This document shows positions 57,601 through 64,000 of a stretch of 64,000 bases of DNA, piece by piece (within the stretch, counting starts at the first letter, position 1; the number at the start of each line of letters is the position of its first letter). The notes beneath the pieces were generated by a model. The model ran no database searches. It had not been told where the DNA came from and saw nothing but the letters and a program-made list of their open reading frames with translations. The position numbers and the translations under genes were made by a program. Origin of the DNA: Paucibacter sp. KBW04 (GTDB taxonomy: Bacteria > Pseudomonadota > Gammaproteobacteria > Burkholderiales > Burkholderiaceae_C); the NCBI RefSeq assembly GCF_003852425.1, contig NZ_QAJN01000002.1, positions 226,699 through 290,698 of the forward strand, given 5' to 3'.

Positions 57601-58387
57601 TGAGGGCGTAAAGCTCATCCAGCCAACGCTGCATTTCCGCGGCGCGAGCCTCCCAGCCCTGCTTCAAATCGCCCAAGGCCGTGGCGCGCTGCAAGCTCAC
57701 TTCTTCGATCAAAGCGCCCAAGCTGCCCTCGCCCGCGCCCTCGGGCATGGCGAAGTCCAGCAGGCCGCGAGCATCCTTGGCCAGGGCGTCGACGTGCGGC
57801 CAGACGCTCAAGGCCTGCTCCAAGTCGGCGGCGCGCAGCGGGTACAACTCGCTGCGCCAATAGTCTTGAGCGGCCAGGACTTGCAGCTCGCCCTCATTGC
57901 CTTGCAGCTCTTCGTCAAACAAGCAGCCGCTGTCAAAAGCATGCTCGCGCAACATGCGCTGGCACCAGGCGTCGATGGTGTGCACGGCCGCGTCGTCCAT
58001 GCTCTCGGCCGCCAGGGCCAGGGTCCAGGCGGCACGCTCGCGCACGGCGCCTGCCGGGTAGGCTTGCAAAAGATCGCGCAAAAACTCGTCGTACTCGGTC
58101 TCCTCGCCCTCGCCGCGGAAGCAGCGCGCGGCCTCCAGCAGGCGGGAGCGGATGCGGTCCGACAGCTCGCGCGTGGCGGCGCGGGTGAAGGTCATCACCA
58201 AGATTTCAGCGGGCAGCAAGGGGCGCTGAAAGGCCGTGGGCTCGGCCGCGTCGGCCGCCTCCCCATGGCCCAAGACCAGGCGCAGATAGAGAGCGGCGAT
58301 GGTCCAGGTCTTGCCCGTGCCGGCACTGGCCTCGATCAGGCGGCTGCCCCAAAGCGGGAAGCTCAGCGGGTGGAGTGCGTTAGTCAT
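54611..58387 (-). CDS. recB: Exodeoxyribonuclease V beta subunit (RecB)
   Basis: 1258 aa. UvrD-type 3'-5' helicase and nuclease of RecBCD in double-strand-break repair. Walker A is IEASAGTGKTWTIAALYLRL (about 18-37), Walker B ALIDEFQDTSPLQL, and late motifs include VVTVHKSKGLEYPLVFLPFA and YVALTRARHSLWLG. The C-terminal nuclease active site is visible as GFADLVFEQGGRFYVLDYKS. The ATG lies four bases inside the border of a 240-bp inverted-repeat element. The only ribosome-binding-like sequence, TAGGT seven bases before ATG, belongs to that element. Confidence 0.97.
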   Translation of the reverse strand: MTNALHPLSFPLWGSRLIEASAGTGKTWTIAALYLRLVLGHGEAADAAEPTAFQRPLLPAEILVMTFTRAATRELSDRIRSRLLEAARCFRGEGEETEYDEFLRDLLQAYPAGAVRERAAWTLALAAESMDDAAVHTIDAWCQRMLREHAFDSGCLFDEELQGNEGELQVLAAQDYWRSELYPLRAADLEQALSVWPHVDALAKDARGLLDFAMPEGAGEGSLGALIEEVSLQRATALGDLKQGWEARAAEMQRWLDELYALKNCPFDKRSLNQKHYSNWLSALAAWAREDSSATDAATYPDMKTGLTRFTPEGMEKAWKPDAAFDLPEHFAAFEQLMQALQALPDLAALARLHATARIQQRLAELKLKAGTFGFADMLTRLDRALDPELNGPAAERLRQRMLAQYPVALIDEFQDTSPLQLRIFDRLYRIAEHRSDKALLLIGDPKQSIYGFRGADIYSYLQARRATEGRHYVLGTNHRSTQALVKAVNHVFERAEQRVGEGAFMFRRPDENPLPFEAVAAKGRKQQFVCSDGPQPALSLALDAELRDGGSSQRLFAAHCAQRIVDLLNDAQAGFQDSETQAFTRLRPADIAVLVRTGREAAAVRRELRRRAVASVYLSDKDSVFMSVEAGDLLRWLKAVAQPLDSRLVRAALATRMLSLSLAELSVLAADDEVFDRRSEDLKALRQVWRAQGVLAMLRQTLHLLDLPARWLASSGEAGGLLGLETNGERRLTNFLHLAEMLQSASRQLEGEQALIRWLAGQIESAGLRGGEEQVLRLESDADLVKVVTVHKSKGLEYPLVFLPFACAFRGVDGRSSYVKVADEQGEARLHLQLTPELIEAADRERQREDLRLLYVALTRARHSLWLGIAAISLRGGKDSTAHRSALGYLLAGPHKMSGEGLAEQVNLLAQDQAEMQVLAMPGQPALPGRLLPREAPPPLRELQPYEAEFERRWTIGSFSALVRALPHTGGGATAVTVAAAREDESEQAATSPETVQAEPAQSEAAPAPWHSFPRGALAGNFLHDQLEWLMSEKAAQGGTLSDSPELRAQLTRRCERGLWAGHAEAVLAWLSQVCATVIPGVGASLDQIQRPLPEMEFWFPSEGLLASHLDQLCRQHLLDGHARPALPQRELRGMLMGFADLVFEQGGRFYVLDYKSNALGDADADYQLTNLEAAMAQHRYEVQAAIYLLALHRLLRARLGEAYEPGEHLGGAVFFFLRGIGHPGRGCYTVEPPLALLEKLDALFREDVLLSQEQAA

Positions 58388-58391
58388 CGCT

Positions 58392-58631
58392 TAACCTAGA
58401 TTCGGCAGTTGGGCGCGGCCGAAGGGGTCGCTGGGCAGTGCGCGGGCCAGGCGCGCCGACGAAGTGGGCTGATGCCCACGAGGAGAAGCAACGCAGTCCG
58501 CGTGCTGCCTAGCGAGCCAGGCGGCTGCGCAGCGCGGCAAGCCGTATGGCGAAGGTCCTTGACCGGGTCAAAGGTAGTAGGCATCAATGTTTCCAGATCA
58601 AATCAAGCGGTCAACTGCCGAATCTAGGTTA
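58392..58631. mobile_element. MITE-like element between recC and recB
   Basis: 240 bp bounded by 20-bp perfect inverted repeats (TAACCTAGATTCGGCAGTTG at 58392-58411 and its exact complement at 58612-58631). If the outer TA pairs are a target duplication, the element has 18-bp ends and the TA pattern of IS630/Tc1-mariner-type insertions. It has no coding capacity. Inside are a small hairpin GTGGGC/GCCCAC and the palindrome TTGACCGGGTCAA (58559-58571). Removing the element and one TA rejoins recC and recB as GAC-TAA-GCG-ATG, three bases between stop and start. On the minus strand TTGACC-17-CATACG is a possible outward promoter toward recB. Confidence 0.85.
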
Positions 58632-61600
58632 GTCCTCGCTGCCGTGCAGCTTCAGGGTCACGCTGCGATGCATCCACTGCAGCAGGGGGTCGAACAAAAG
58701 CCGGGCGTAATGCTCAAAGCGGCCATCGGCGCTGAGGGCCGCAAAGTCTGGGTAAGTGCGCGCCAGGCAGGCCTCTTCGCCCTCGCCGCTCAGGCCGCCA
58801 AAGCCACCGCCCTCGTAAACCTGGGCCACATCGCGTTGATCGGCCACAAAGGCCAGCGCCGTCTTGGCCGCGAATGGCAGGGGTTCGTCCATGCCCTGCT
58901 GCCAGGTTTGCAGCAAGGCGTTCAGGCATTCAATGGCTTCTTCCTGCGGCAAGGGGTTGACCTGGATAGAGGCATCGCGCCCCACCAGCACGCCCAGGGC
59001 CGGCTCGCCGCAGGCGCTGGCCACCAGGCTGCGCAACCAGGGGGCCAGCAGATGATCGGCGCGCGGTGTGCGGCTTTTCTCGTCGGCGCAGAGCCGGCTG
59101 GGCGAGAGCGTCAGCCAGACCAGCTGCTCGGCCTCGGGCGCGGCTTGCAAGCCGTCTAACCAGTCATCCAGATGCACGGTGGCGCCCTCCTCCGTCTCGG
59201 CCACAAAGTGCAGGCGCGCCATCGCCGCTTTGACGGGGAAGAGCGACTGCAGCTCCACCCAGGCCTTGAGCATGGGCAGCAGGGTGACGCCCAGCTGACG
59301 CTCGGCACGCCGCCCCATCTCGCCCAGAGGCAGGCGGCCGGCGGCTTGCACGCGGCGGGTTTGGGCCTGAATCAAATCGCCGAGCAAGGCTTCATCGGCA
59401 TCGGCTGCGTCGTCACCCAAGGCCTCCAAGCTCATCAAGACCTCGTGGCTCAGCTCGCTCAGCAGCGCCCATTCGTCCAGGCCGCCCAGGCCAAAGGCCT
59501 CGTCGTCTTCCAGGGCCTCTTCCTCATCGCGGAATTGCACATCCAGGCGCTGCTGAAAAAAGCTCTTCACCGGGTTCTTCAAGAATGCCGTCAAGGCCGC
59601 CAGATTGAGCGGCAGCTCAGGCGAGCCCAGCTCGACCTTGCCTGCCAGAGGCGCGGTTTCACCAACGCCGTCCGTCTGCGCATGGGCTTGGCGCCACTCG
59701 CGGGCGAAGGTGAACAAGTCGCGCTGCTGGGCCGCGTCGTTCTTGAGCTCGAAATAGCTGCGGCTGAAAGGCTGCAGCGGGTGCTGCACGGTGCGCGCCG
59801 CCACCTCGGCTTCGCCCCAGCCCGAGGCCAGGTAGTCGCGCAGCTGCGAGACCAGCACCGAGGGCGGCTGCTCGCTGTTGTCGCGCACGCTGCGGCCGCT
59901 CCAGCTGATATAGAGCTGCTGGCGGGCCGAGAGCAAGGCCTCCAGGATCAGCTGGCGATCGTCGTCCCGACCCGAGCGGTCGCCGGGGCGCTGCTGGCCG
60001 GGCAGGCCCATCAGGTCGAAGTCGCTGCGGCTGCTGCGACGCGGGTAGTCGCCGTCATTCATGCCCAAGAGGCAGACCAGTTCAAAGGGCACGGCCCGCA
60101 TGGGCATCAAGGTGCAGAAGGTGACGCCGCCGGCCTTGAAGCGGCGGTTCAAGGTGGGCAAGTCCATGCCCGTCAACCAAGCCTCGCGCGCCACCGGCAG
60201 CTCGATTTCATCGGCAAACTCGGCCGTGTCGCAGGCGTTCAGCCATTGCGTCATCGCTGTCTGCAAAGCGCCCAGGGTCTGGCGCTCCTGCTCGTCCTGC
60301 GCGAGGAAAAAGTTTTCCATCAGCCAGCGCCCGCGCTCGGCCCATTCCAGGGGCGCAACCGGCGTGGCCGCCAGTTCCCACCAGGCTTGTAGCGCACCCA
60401 GCAGATCGGCCAGGCAGCCGGCCAGAGCGGCGTCCAGGCCTCCCACTTCGGAGTAAGCGGCAATGCCCTGGAAGGCTTGGTCCTGGGCCGTGGTGTCACC
60501 CACCGCATAGCCCAACAGGATGCGGCGCAGGCCAAACACCCAGCTGTTCTGCTCGCCACAGGCGGCCAGGCCTAGCTCCGCACGCTGCGCCTCGTTCAGG
60601 CCCCAGCGTATGCCCGCACCTTCCATCCACTGGCTCAGCCGAGGTAAATCGTTAACGCTGAGGCCGAAGCGCGCAGCAAGACCTGGCACATCCAGCAGAT
60701 CGCGGACCTCGCTCAAGCGACAGCGCTGCTGGGGCAGGCGTAGCAACCACTCCAGCGCGATCATGAGGGGGTTGTGGCCCCGGTCCTTCAGGTCGGCAAT
60801 GTCGAAGGGGATAAAACGTTTGTCGCCCCGGCCGTACTGACCGAAGACCGAGCGGATGGCGGGGGCAAAAGCGTCGATGTCCGGCACCATCACGACGATG
60901 TCACGCGGCTGCAAGCCTCCTGCAGCCAGCCGCTTGAGCAGCTGGTCTTGCAGGATCTCGACCTCGCGCTGGGCGCCATGGGCGATGTGGAAGACGATGG
61001 AGCGGTCGGCCGCGTCAAGCTGCACCGGCTCATGCTCGGCCAGGGGCACGAGGTCGCGGATGCGGGCCTGCACCTGGCCCAGCCAATGCGCCCCCTCGCC
61101 TTCATCAAACAGATCGATCTTGGCCTGGGCAAAGCGTTCTTGCGCCTGCAGCGCGTCGTCAAAGGCGTCGAGCTGGCGCACAAAGTCGCGGCCCTGTCGG
61201 CCCCAGCTGGCCAGCAGGGGGTGGGCGTGTTGATGCATGGCCTCCAGGCCCAGCTCGGCCAGGTCCAGGCCCTTGCGCAGGGGCTGGCGGCGGCGGCTTT
61301 GCTTGAGCAGCTCGCGGCCCTCGATGATGTCGGCCCAGTGGTAGCGACAGGGGTTGGGGATGGCCAGCAAGACCTGGCAGCTTTCAGACAAGGCGGCCAA
61401 GGCCTGCAAGGTCTGCATGGGCACATGGGTCATGCCAAAGAGCACGACGCGCCGGGCCATGGGCGCGACGGGCCTGCGACCTGCTTGCAAAGCAGCCACA
61501 AAGCGCTGGTGCAGCTGCGGCCGGCTGGCGGCGCGCTCGGTGGCACTCAGGGGATGCTGCAAGGCGCGCCACAGCAGGGGCTGCCAGCTTTGATCGGCCG

Positions 61601-62177
61601 GCAGGCCGGGGCTGGTGCTTGGGTCCTGGCCAGTCTGCTGAATTAAGACGTCATGGCCCTGGCCCCAGGCGTCCAGCCAATCGCTGCGATAGACCTGGTA
61701 CTGGTCAAACAAATCGGCCAGGCGCTGGGCCAGCTGCAAGCGCCGCTCCATGCCACCCAGGCGCAAGAAACCGGCCAGTGGTTCAAAGCCCGGCTGCTCT
61801 TGCAAAGCGGGCAGCAACTGCATCAGCCGCCAGGTCATGGGCAGCTTGTCCAGCAGCGACTCGGCAGGCACGGCCGCCCGTCCCAGCAGCTGCCGGTAGG
61901 CCCGCCACAAAAACCGCCCCGGCAGCTCCACCCGGGTGGCGGCGCAGATGCCGGTCTGCGTGGCCAGGGTCATCTTCAACCACTCGGCCACGCCATTGCT
62001 CTGCACCAGAAAAATCTCTTCCTCCAAGGGCCCCAGCGGCTGGCGCCGCAACCACTCAAACACCGCCTCGCCCAGCAACTCGGCACGGTTGCCGTGCAGG
62101 ACGAGGAGGCCGGGGGTGATGGGGGTGATGGGGGTGGGGCCAGGAAGCTCGGCAGTGGCCGGGGAGCGGTCGGTCAT
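58629..62177 (-). CDS. recC: Exodeoxyribonuclease V gamma subunit (RecC)
   Basis: 1182 aa. Chi-recognition subunit of RecBCD; it has helicase- and nuclease-like folds without catalytic residues. LLVLHGNRAELLGEAVFEWL opens the protein, FLVQSNGVAEWLKMTLATQT follows near 57-76, and GMNDGDYPRRSSRSDFDLMG near 710-729 is a strong RecC signature. TAA (58629-58631) lies at the junction with the inserted element and is retained because the element begins with A. It heads the recC-recB-recD unit. ATG 62177 has no clear ribosome-binding site. Confidence 0.95.
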   Translation of the reverse strand: MTDRSPATAELPGPTPITPITPGLLVLHGNRAELLGEAVFEWLRRQPLGPLEEEIFLVQSNGVAEWLKMTLATQTGICAATRVELPGRFLWRAYRQLLGRAAVPAESLLDKLPMTWRLMQLLPALQEQPGFEPLAGFLRLGGMERRLQLAQRLADLFDQYQVYRSDWLDAWGQGHDVLIQQTGQDPSTSPGLPADQSWQPLLWRALQHPLSATERAASRPQLHQRFVAALQAGRRPVAPMARRVVLFGMTHVPMQTLQALAALSESCQVLLAIPNPCRYHWADIIEGRELLKQSRRRQPLRKGLDLAELGLEAMHQHAHPLLASWGRQGRDFVRQLDAFDDALQAQERFAQAKIDLFDEGEGAHWLGQVQARIRDLVPLAEHEPVQLDAADRSIVFHIAHGAQREVEILQDQLLKRLAAGGLQPRDIVVMVPDIDAFAPAIRSVFGQYGRGDKRFIPFDIADLKDRGHNPLMIALEWLLRLPQQRCRLSEVRDLLDVPGLAARFGLSVNDLPRLSQWMEGAGIRWGLNEAQRAELGLAACGEQNSWVFGLRRILLGYAVGDTTAQDQAFQGIAAYSEVGGLDAALAGCLADLLGALQAWWELAATPVAPLEWAERGRWLMENFFLAQDEQERQTLGALQTAMTQWLNACDTAEFADEIELPVAREAWLTGMDLPTLNRRFKAGGVTFCTLMPMRAVPFELVCLLGMNDGDYPRRSSRSDFDLMGLPGQQRPGDRSGRDDDRQLILEALLSARQQLYISWSGRSVRDNSEQPPSVLVSQLRDYLASGWGEAEVAARTVQHPLQPFSRSYFELKNDAAQQRDLFTFAREWRQAHAQTDGVGETAPLAGKVELGSPELPLNLAALTAFLKNPVKSFFQQRLDVQFRDEEEALEDDEAFGLGGLDEWALLSELSHEVLMSLEALGDDAADADEALLGDLIQAQTRRVQAAGRLPLGEMGRRAERQLGVTLLPMLKAWVELQSLFPVKAAMARLHFVAETEEGATVHLDDWLDGLQAAPEAEQLVWLTLSPSRLCADEKSRTPRADHLLAPWLRSLVASACGEPALGVLVGRDASIQVNPLPQEEAIECLNALLQTWQQGMDEPLPFAAKTALAFVADQRDVAQVYEGGGFGGLSGEGEEACLARTYPDFAALSADGRFEHYARLLFDPLLQWMHRSVTLKLHGSED

Positions 62178-62469
62178 GGATTTGGGGGCAACAAAGGATG
62201 TTGATGCAACGATGTTTTGGCGGCTAGCGGCGGGTGGCGTGCGTGCGCGAACCTAGCTTGGGGACATTGTCGGGCAGGGTTTGGCTAGGCCAGCAAGCTC
62301 TGGACATCTTTGTGCAGAGGAATGGCAATCATCACTGACAAGCTGGCGGGAGAGCCGCGAGGAGCAGTCGTCACCAAGGGATGGCCATAATGTGCCGCTG
62401 CGCTGCGGAGACTTCGAGCGCTCCCGCTCACGGCCCACAAACCTTGCCATCGCCCTTTTCGGAGTTCCC
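62178..62469. other. Divergent intergenic region recC/SRPBCC gene
   Basis: This 292-bp region separates recC (minus) from an SRPBCC gene (plus) and should contain both promoters. CATAAT at 62388-62393 could be a plus-strand -10, without a clear -35. I see no palindrome or repeat of note and no supportable frame; the long plus frame starting at 62281 lacks a ribosome-binding site and precedes the true SRPBCC start. Confidence 0.35.
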
Positions 62470-62892
62470 ATGAAGATCACCGTATCCACCCTCGTCAAAG
62501 CCCCAATTGCCGAAGTCTGGCGCGCCTACAACTCGCCCGAGGACATCAAGGTTTGGAACACCGCCTCGCCGGACTGGCATACGACGGCGTCCAGTGTGGA
62601 TCTGCGGGTGGGCGGCAAGTTCTCATCGCGCATGGAGGCCAAGGACGGCTCGTTTGGCTTTGACTTTGCGGGCGAGTACACGGCCGTGCAGGCGCCGACC
62701 CATCTGGCCTATCGATTTGGCGACCGGGTCGGTGAGGTCGGCTTCTCGGAAGGCCCTGCGGGCGTCACCGTGAGCGTCACTTTCGACGGTGAGAACACCC
62801 ACAGCGAAGAACAGCAGCGCACGGGCTGGCAGGCAATTCTGGACAGCTTTGCGCGACATGTAGAGAAAAAGCAGAGCGGCACGCCAAACTAA
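62470..62892 (+). CDS. SRPBCC (AHSA1-type) protein
   Basis: 140 aa from ATG 62470, with GGAG six bases upstream. The START/Bet v1-like fold is recognised from MKITVSTLVKAPIAEVWRAY, the DWHTTASSVDLRVGGKFSSR strand pair and GWQAILDSFARHVEKKQ at the C-terminal helix. Bacterial AHSA1-type proteins bind hydrophobic ligands or act as small co-factors, and their exact roles are mostly unknown. The gene stands alone and is convergent with the next gene (17-bp gap). Confidence 0.88.
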   Translation: MKITVSTLVKAPIAEVWRAYNSPEDIKVWNTASPDWHTTASSVDLRVGGKFSSRMEAKDGSFGFDFAGEYTAVQAPTHLAYRFGDRVGEVGFSEGPAGVTVSVTFDGENTHSEEQQRTGWQAILDSFARHVEKKQSGTPN

Positions 62893-62909
62893 CAGGCCTC
62901 AGCCCCGGG

Positions 62910-63506
62910 CTACTTCTGACCCCAAGGCGCCGGTGGCGCGGCCACCTCTCGCTGCAGATCAAAGGCGACCTGGAAGCGCCGGTCCGAGCCCTCGCGCCTG
63001 AGGGCATAGACATAACTTTTATCATCCACGGTGACGGTCCAGACATTGCTGGCGGCACCCGGGATGAGGGCGGCCGTGTGAGCGTCGGCAAAGAACTCAA
63101 CGCTGGCGCCCTTGATGGTGCCGCGTGAGTCACCACCATATTGGGTGATGGCGTCTTCGCTGCCATCGGCATGGCGGTGATCATGTTTCAGGCGCAGGCC
63201 CTCGCTGCTGCGAGTGAAGACCCAGGTGCGGGAATGATCCTCGCCCACATGGAAGGGCACGCGGATCTCGCTTTCGCTGCAGCTGCGTACCTGCATCAGC
63301 AGCTGCTTGCCTGCCATATCGGCATCGCGCGCTTGCGGATTGAGCAGCTGCCCCTGGAAGGACTTGCCGCAGAGCTTTTGCAAGGCCTGCCAAAACGCCT
63401 CTCCCGGTTTGTCACCGCCCTCGGCGGCCAGGGCCAAGGCCGGGGCCAGGCTCAGCATCAGCAGGGCCCAAAGACCCGAGCGTTTCTTACCCGAGCGTTT
63501 CTTCAT
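62910..63506 (-). CDS. Exported protein of unknown function with HDHRH motif
   Basis: 198 aa. A signal peptide (KKRSGKKRSGLWALLMLSLA then PALALAA) precedes a mature domain with LCGKSFQGQLLNPQA, EDHSRTWVFTRSSEGLRLKH and DHRHADGSEDAITQYGG. Histidines and acidic residues in HDHRHADGSED could bind metal, an inference only. I recall a conserved family with this layout but no assigned function. The n-region KKRSGKKRSG is coded by two perfect 15-bp tandem repeats. GGAG eight bases before ATG supports the start. Confidence 0.72.
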   Translation of the reverse strand: MKKRSGKKRSGLWALLMLSLAPALALAAEGGDKPGEAFWQALQKLCGKSFQGQLLNPQARDADMAGKQLLMQVRSCSESEIRVPFHVGEDHSRTWVFTRSSEGLRLKHDHRHADGSEDAITQYGGDSRGTIKGASVEFFADAHTAALIPGAASNVWTVTVDDKSYVYALRREGSDRRFQVAFDLQREVAAPPAPWGQK

Positions 63507-63566
63507 TTCAAAAACTCCGTTGAGATCGATTCAATTCACGAGCGCGCGCGGGAGGCCGAGCGGCGA

Positions 63567-64000
63567 TTAGGGCTTGGGCACCGTGCGCCTGAGCTGAGCG
63601 GCCTCGGCCACCCGATGCAAGTCCAGAGCTTGGGGCTCGGGCGTGGCTTGGCGAGAGCTTTGCGCGACCTTGGCCAGCATCTGGCCCAAATCACCCAGGG
63701 CGCCAAGATCAAGATCTGCTGTGGCTGGTGTGGGCTGGGGCAGATGAAGGCTGGCCAAGTCCATGGGCTGGGCAGCGGCAAGTTCCTGCGCGGGTGATAG
63801 ACCCGGCAAATGGATTTGGCCGAGGTCAAAAGCCCCGGACTCGGCATTGGCCTCGTTCACCTTCAGGTCGATGTGCAAAAAGGCGGCCAGCTCGGCCCGC
63901 TCGCGTTCGGCTTGCGCTTCGCGGGCCAGACGAGCGGACTCTCTGGCCAAAGCGGCTTCAGCCTCCTGGGCTTGGAGCAGCGCAGCGCGTTCAGCCGCAG
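63567..64000 (-). CDS. Coiled-coil protein, 5' part outside the window
   Basis: The minus frame is open from the window edge to a stop at 63567, giving at least 144 residues. The part entering from the edge is strongly Ala/Glu/Arg/Gln-rich (EAEAALARESARLAREAQAE) and should be a long coiled coil. It is followed by AAFLHIDLKVNEANAESGAF and a Pro/Leu/Gln-rich tail ending LRRTVPKP. No motif identifies it. It precedes the exported-protein gene by 60 bp on the same strand. Confidence 0.6.
   Translation of the reverse strand, partial: AAERAALLQAQEAEAALARESARLAREAQAERERAELAAFLHIDLKVNEANAESGAFDLGQIHLPGLSPAQELAAAQPMDLASLHLPQPTPATADLDLGALGDLGQMLAKVAQSSRQATPEPQALDLHRVAEAAQLRRTVPKP

Noticed and set aside
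58392..58631. Inverted-repeat element considered as an integron attC site
   Set aside because: It is larger than attC sites, lacks a GTTRRRY core at the right end, and has perfect transposon-like ends with TA flanks.

Overview
The window is a high-GC, densely packed chromosomal segment from a betaproteobacterium. Gene content and order fit Burkholderiales, most likely the Roseateles/Paucibacter/Pelomonas/Rubrivivax side of the order. The supporting blocks are rnb-tonB-aroE-mtgA, tlpA-aroQ-accB-accC-prmA, histone/nrdB/nrdA, pilRS, ffh/ftsY, miaB, hemA-prfA-prmC-grxD-ubiX, proS/rppH, and proB-obg-rpmA-rplU/ispB. The genus is inferred from gene order; no rRNA is present.

Layout. 0-0.4 kb holds two small overlapping minus-strand genes of unknown function, one cut by the window edge. 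0.5-6.3 kb is a plus-strand run: RNase II family, TonB-like protein, shikimate dehydrogenase, monofunctional transglycosylase, a conserved unknown and a TlpA-like thioredoxin. 6.4-11.3 kb carries aroQ, the biotin carboxyl carrier/biotin carboxylase pair, prmA and a zinc-ribbon DUF3426 membrane protein. 11.4-17.7 kb is the minus-strand histone-like/nrdB/nrdA locus, whose intergenic spaces are full of hairpins and duplications. 18.2-22.9 kb carries pilR, pilS, a PP0621-type protein and a YpjD/CcsA-like protein. ffh and ftsY converge on a shared terminator at 24.4 kb. 25.8-34.4 kb runs from an ornithine-cyclodeaminase-like reductase and tRNA-Met through miaB and hemA-prfA-prmC to grxD and ubiX. 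34.4-43.3 kb holds a lytic transglycosylase, a DUF418 protein and proS, then rppH, proB-obg, rpmA-rplU, ispB and tRNA-Pro. 43.4-64 kb is more accessory: an isomerase, a chemoreceptor, a 2060-residue multidomain signalling protein, recCBD, an SRPBCC protein and two poorly known proteins.

How the genes work together. Most operons are tightly coupled by ATGA/GTGA overlaps: aroE-mtgA-unknown, accC-prmA, pilS-PP0621, proS-DUF418-lytic transglycosylase, obg-proB and recB-recD. The main exception is recC/recB. There a 240-bp element with 20-bp perfect inverted ends (18 bp if a TA target duplication is excluded) splits two genes that would otherwise be 3 bp apart. The nrdA promoter (TTGAAG-17-TATAGT) is bracketed by two NrdR-like boxes exactly 31 bp apart, so ribonucleotide reductase is probably NrdR-controlled.

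Best leads: (1) the MITE-like insertion between recC and recB, whose end appears to replace the lost recB ribosome-binding site; (2) an in-frame tandem echo of the NrdA C-terminal CEACQ-stop just beyond the nrdA stop codon; (3) two 71-bp double-hairpin modules after nrdB with compensatory base-pair changes; (4) the 2060-aa pseudokinase/AAA/degenerate GGDEF/histidine kinase/receiver protein; (5) a probably leaderless hemA. All calls come from reading the sequence; no database search was run.
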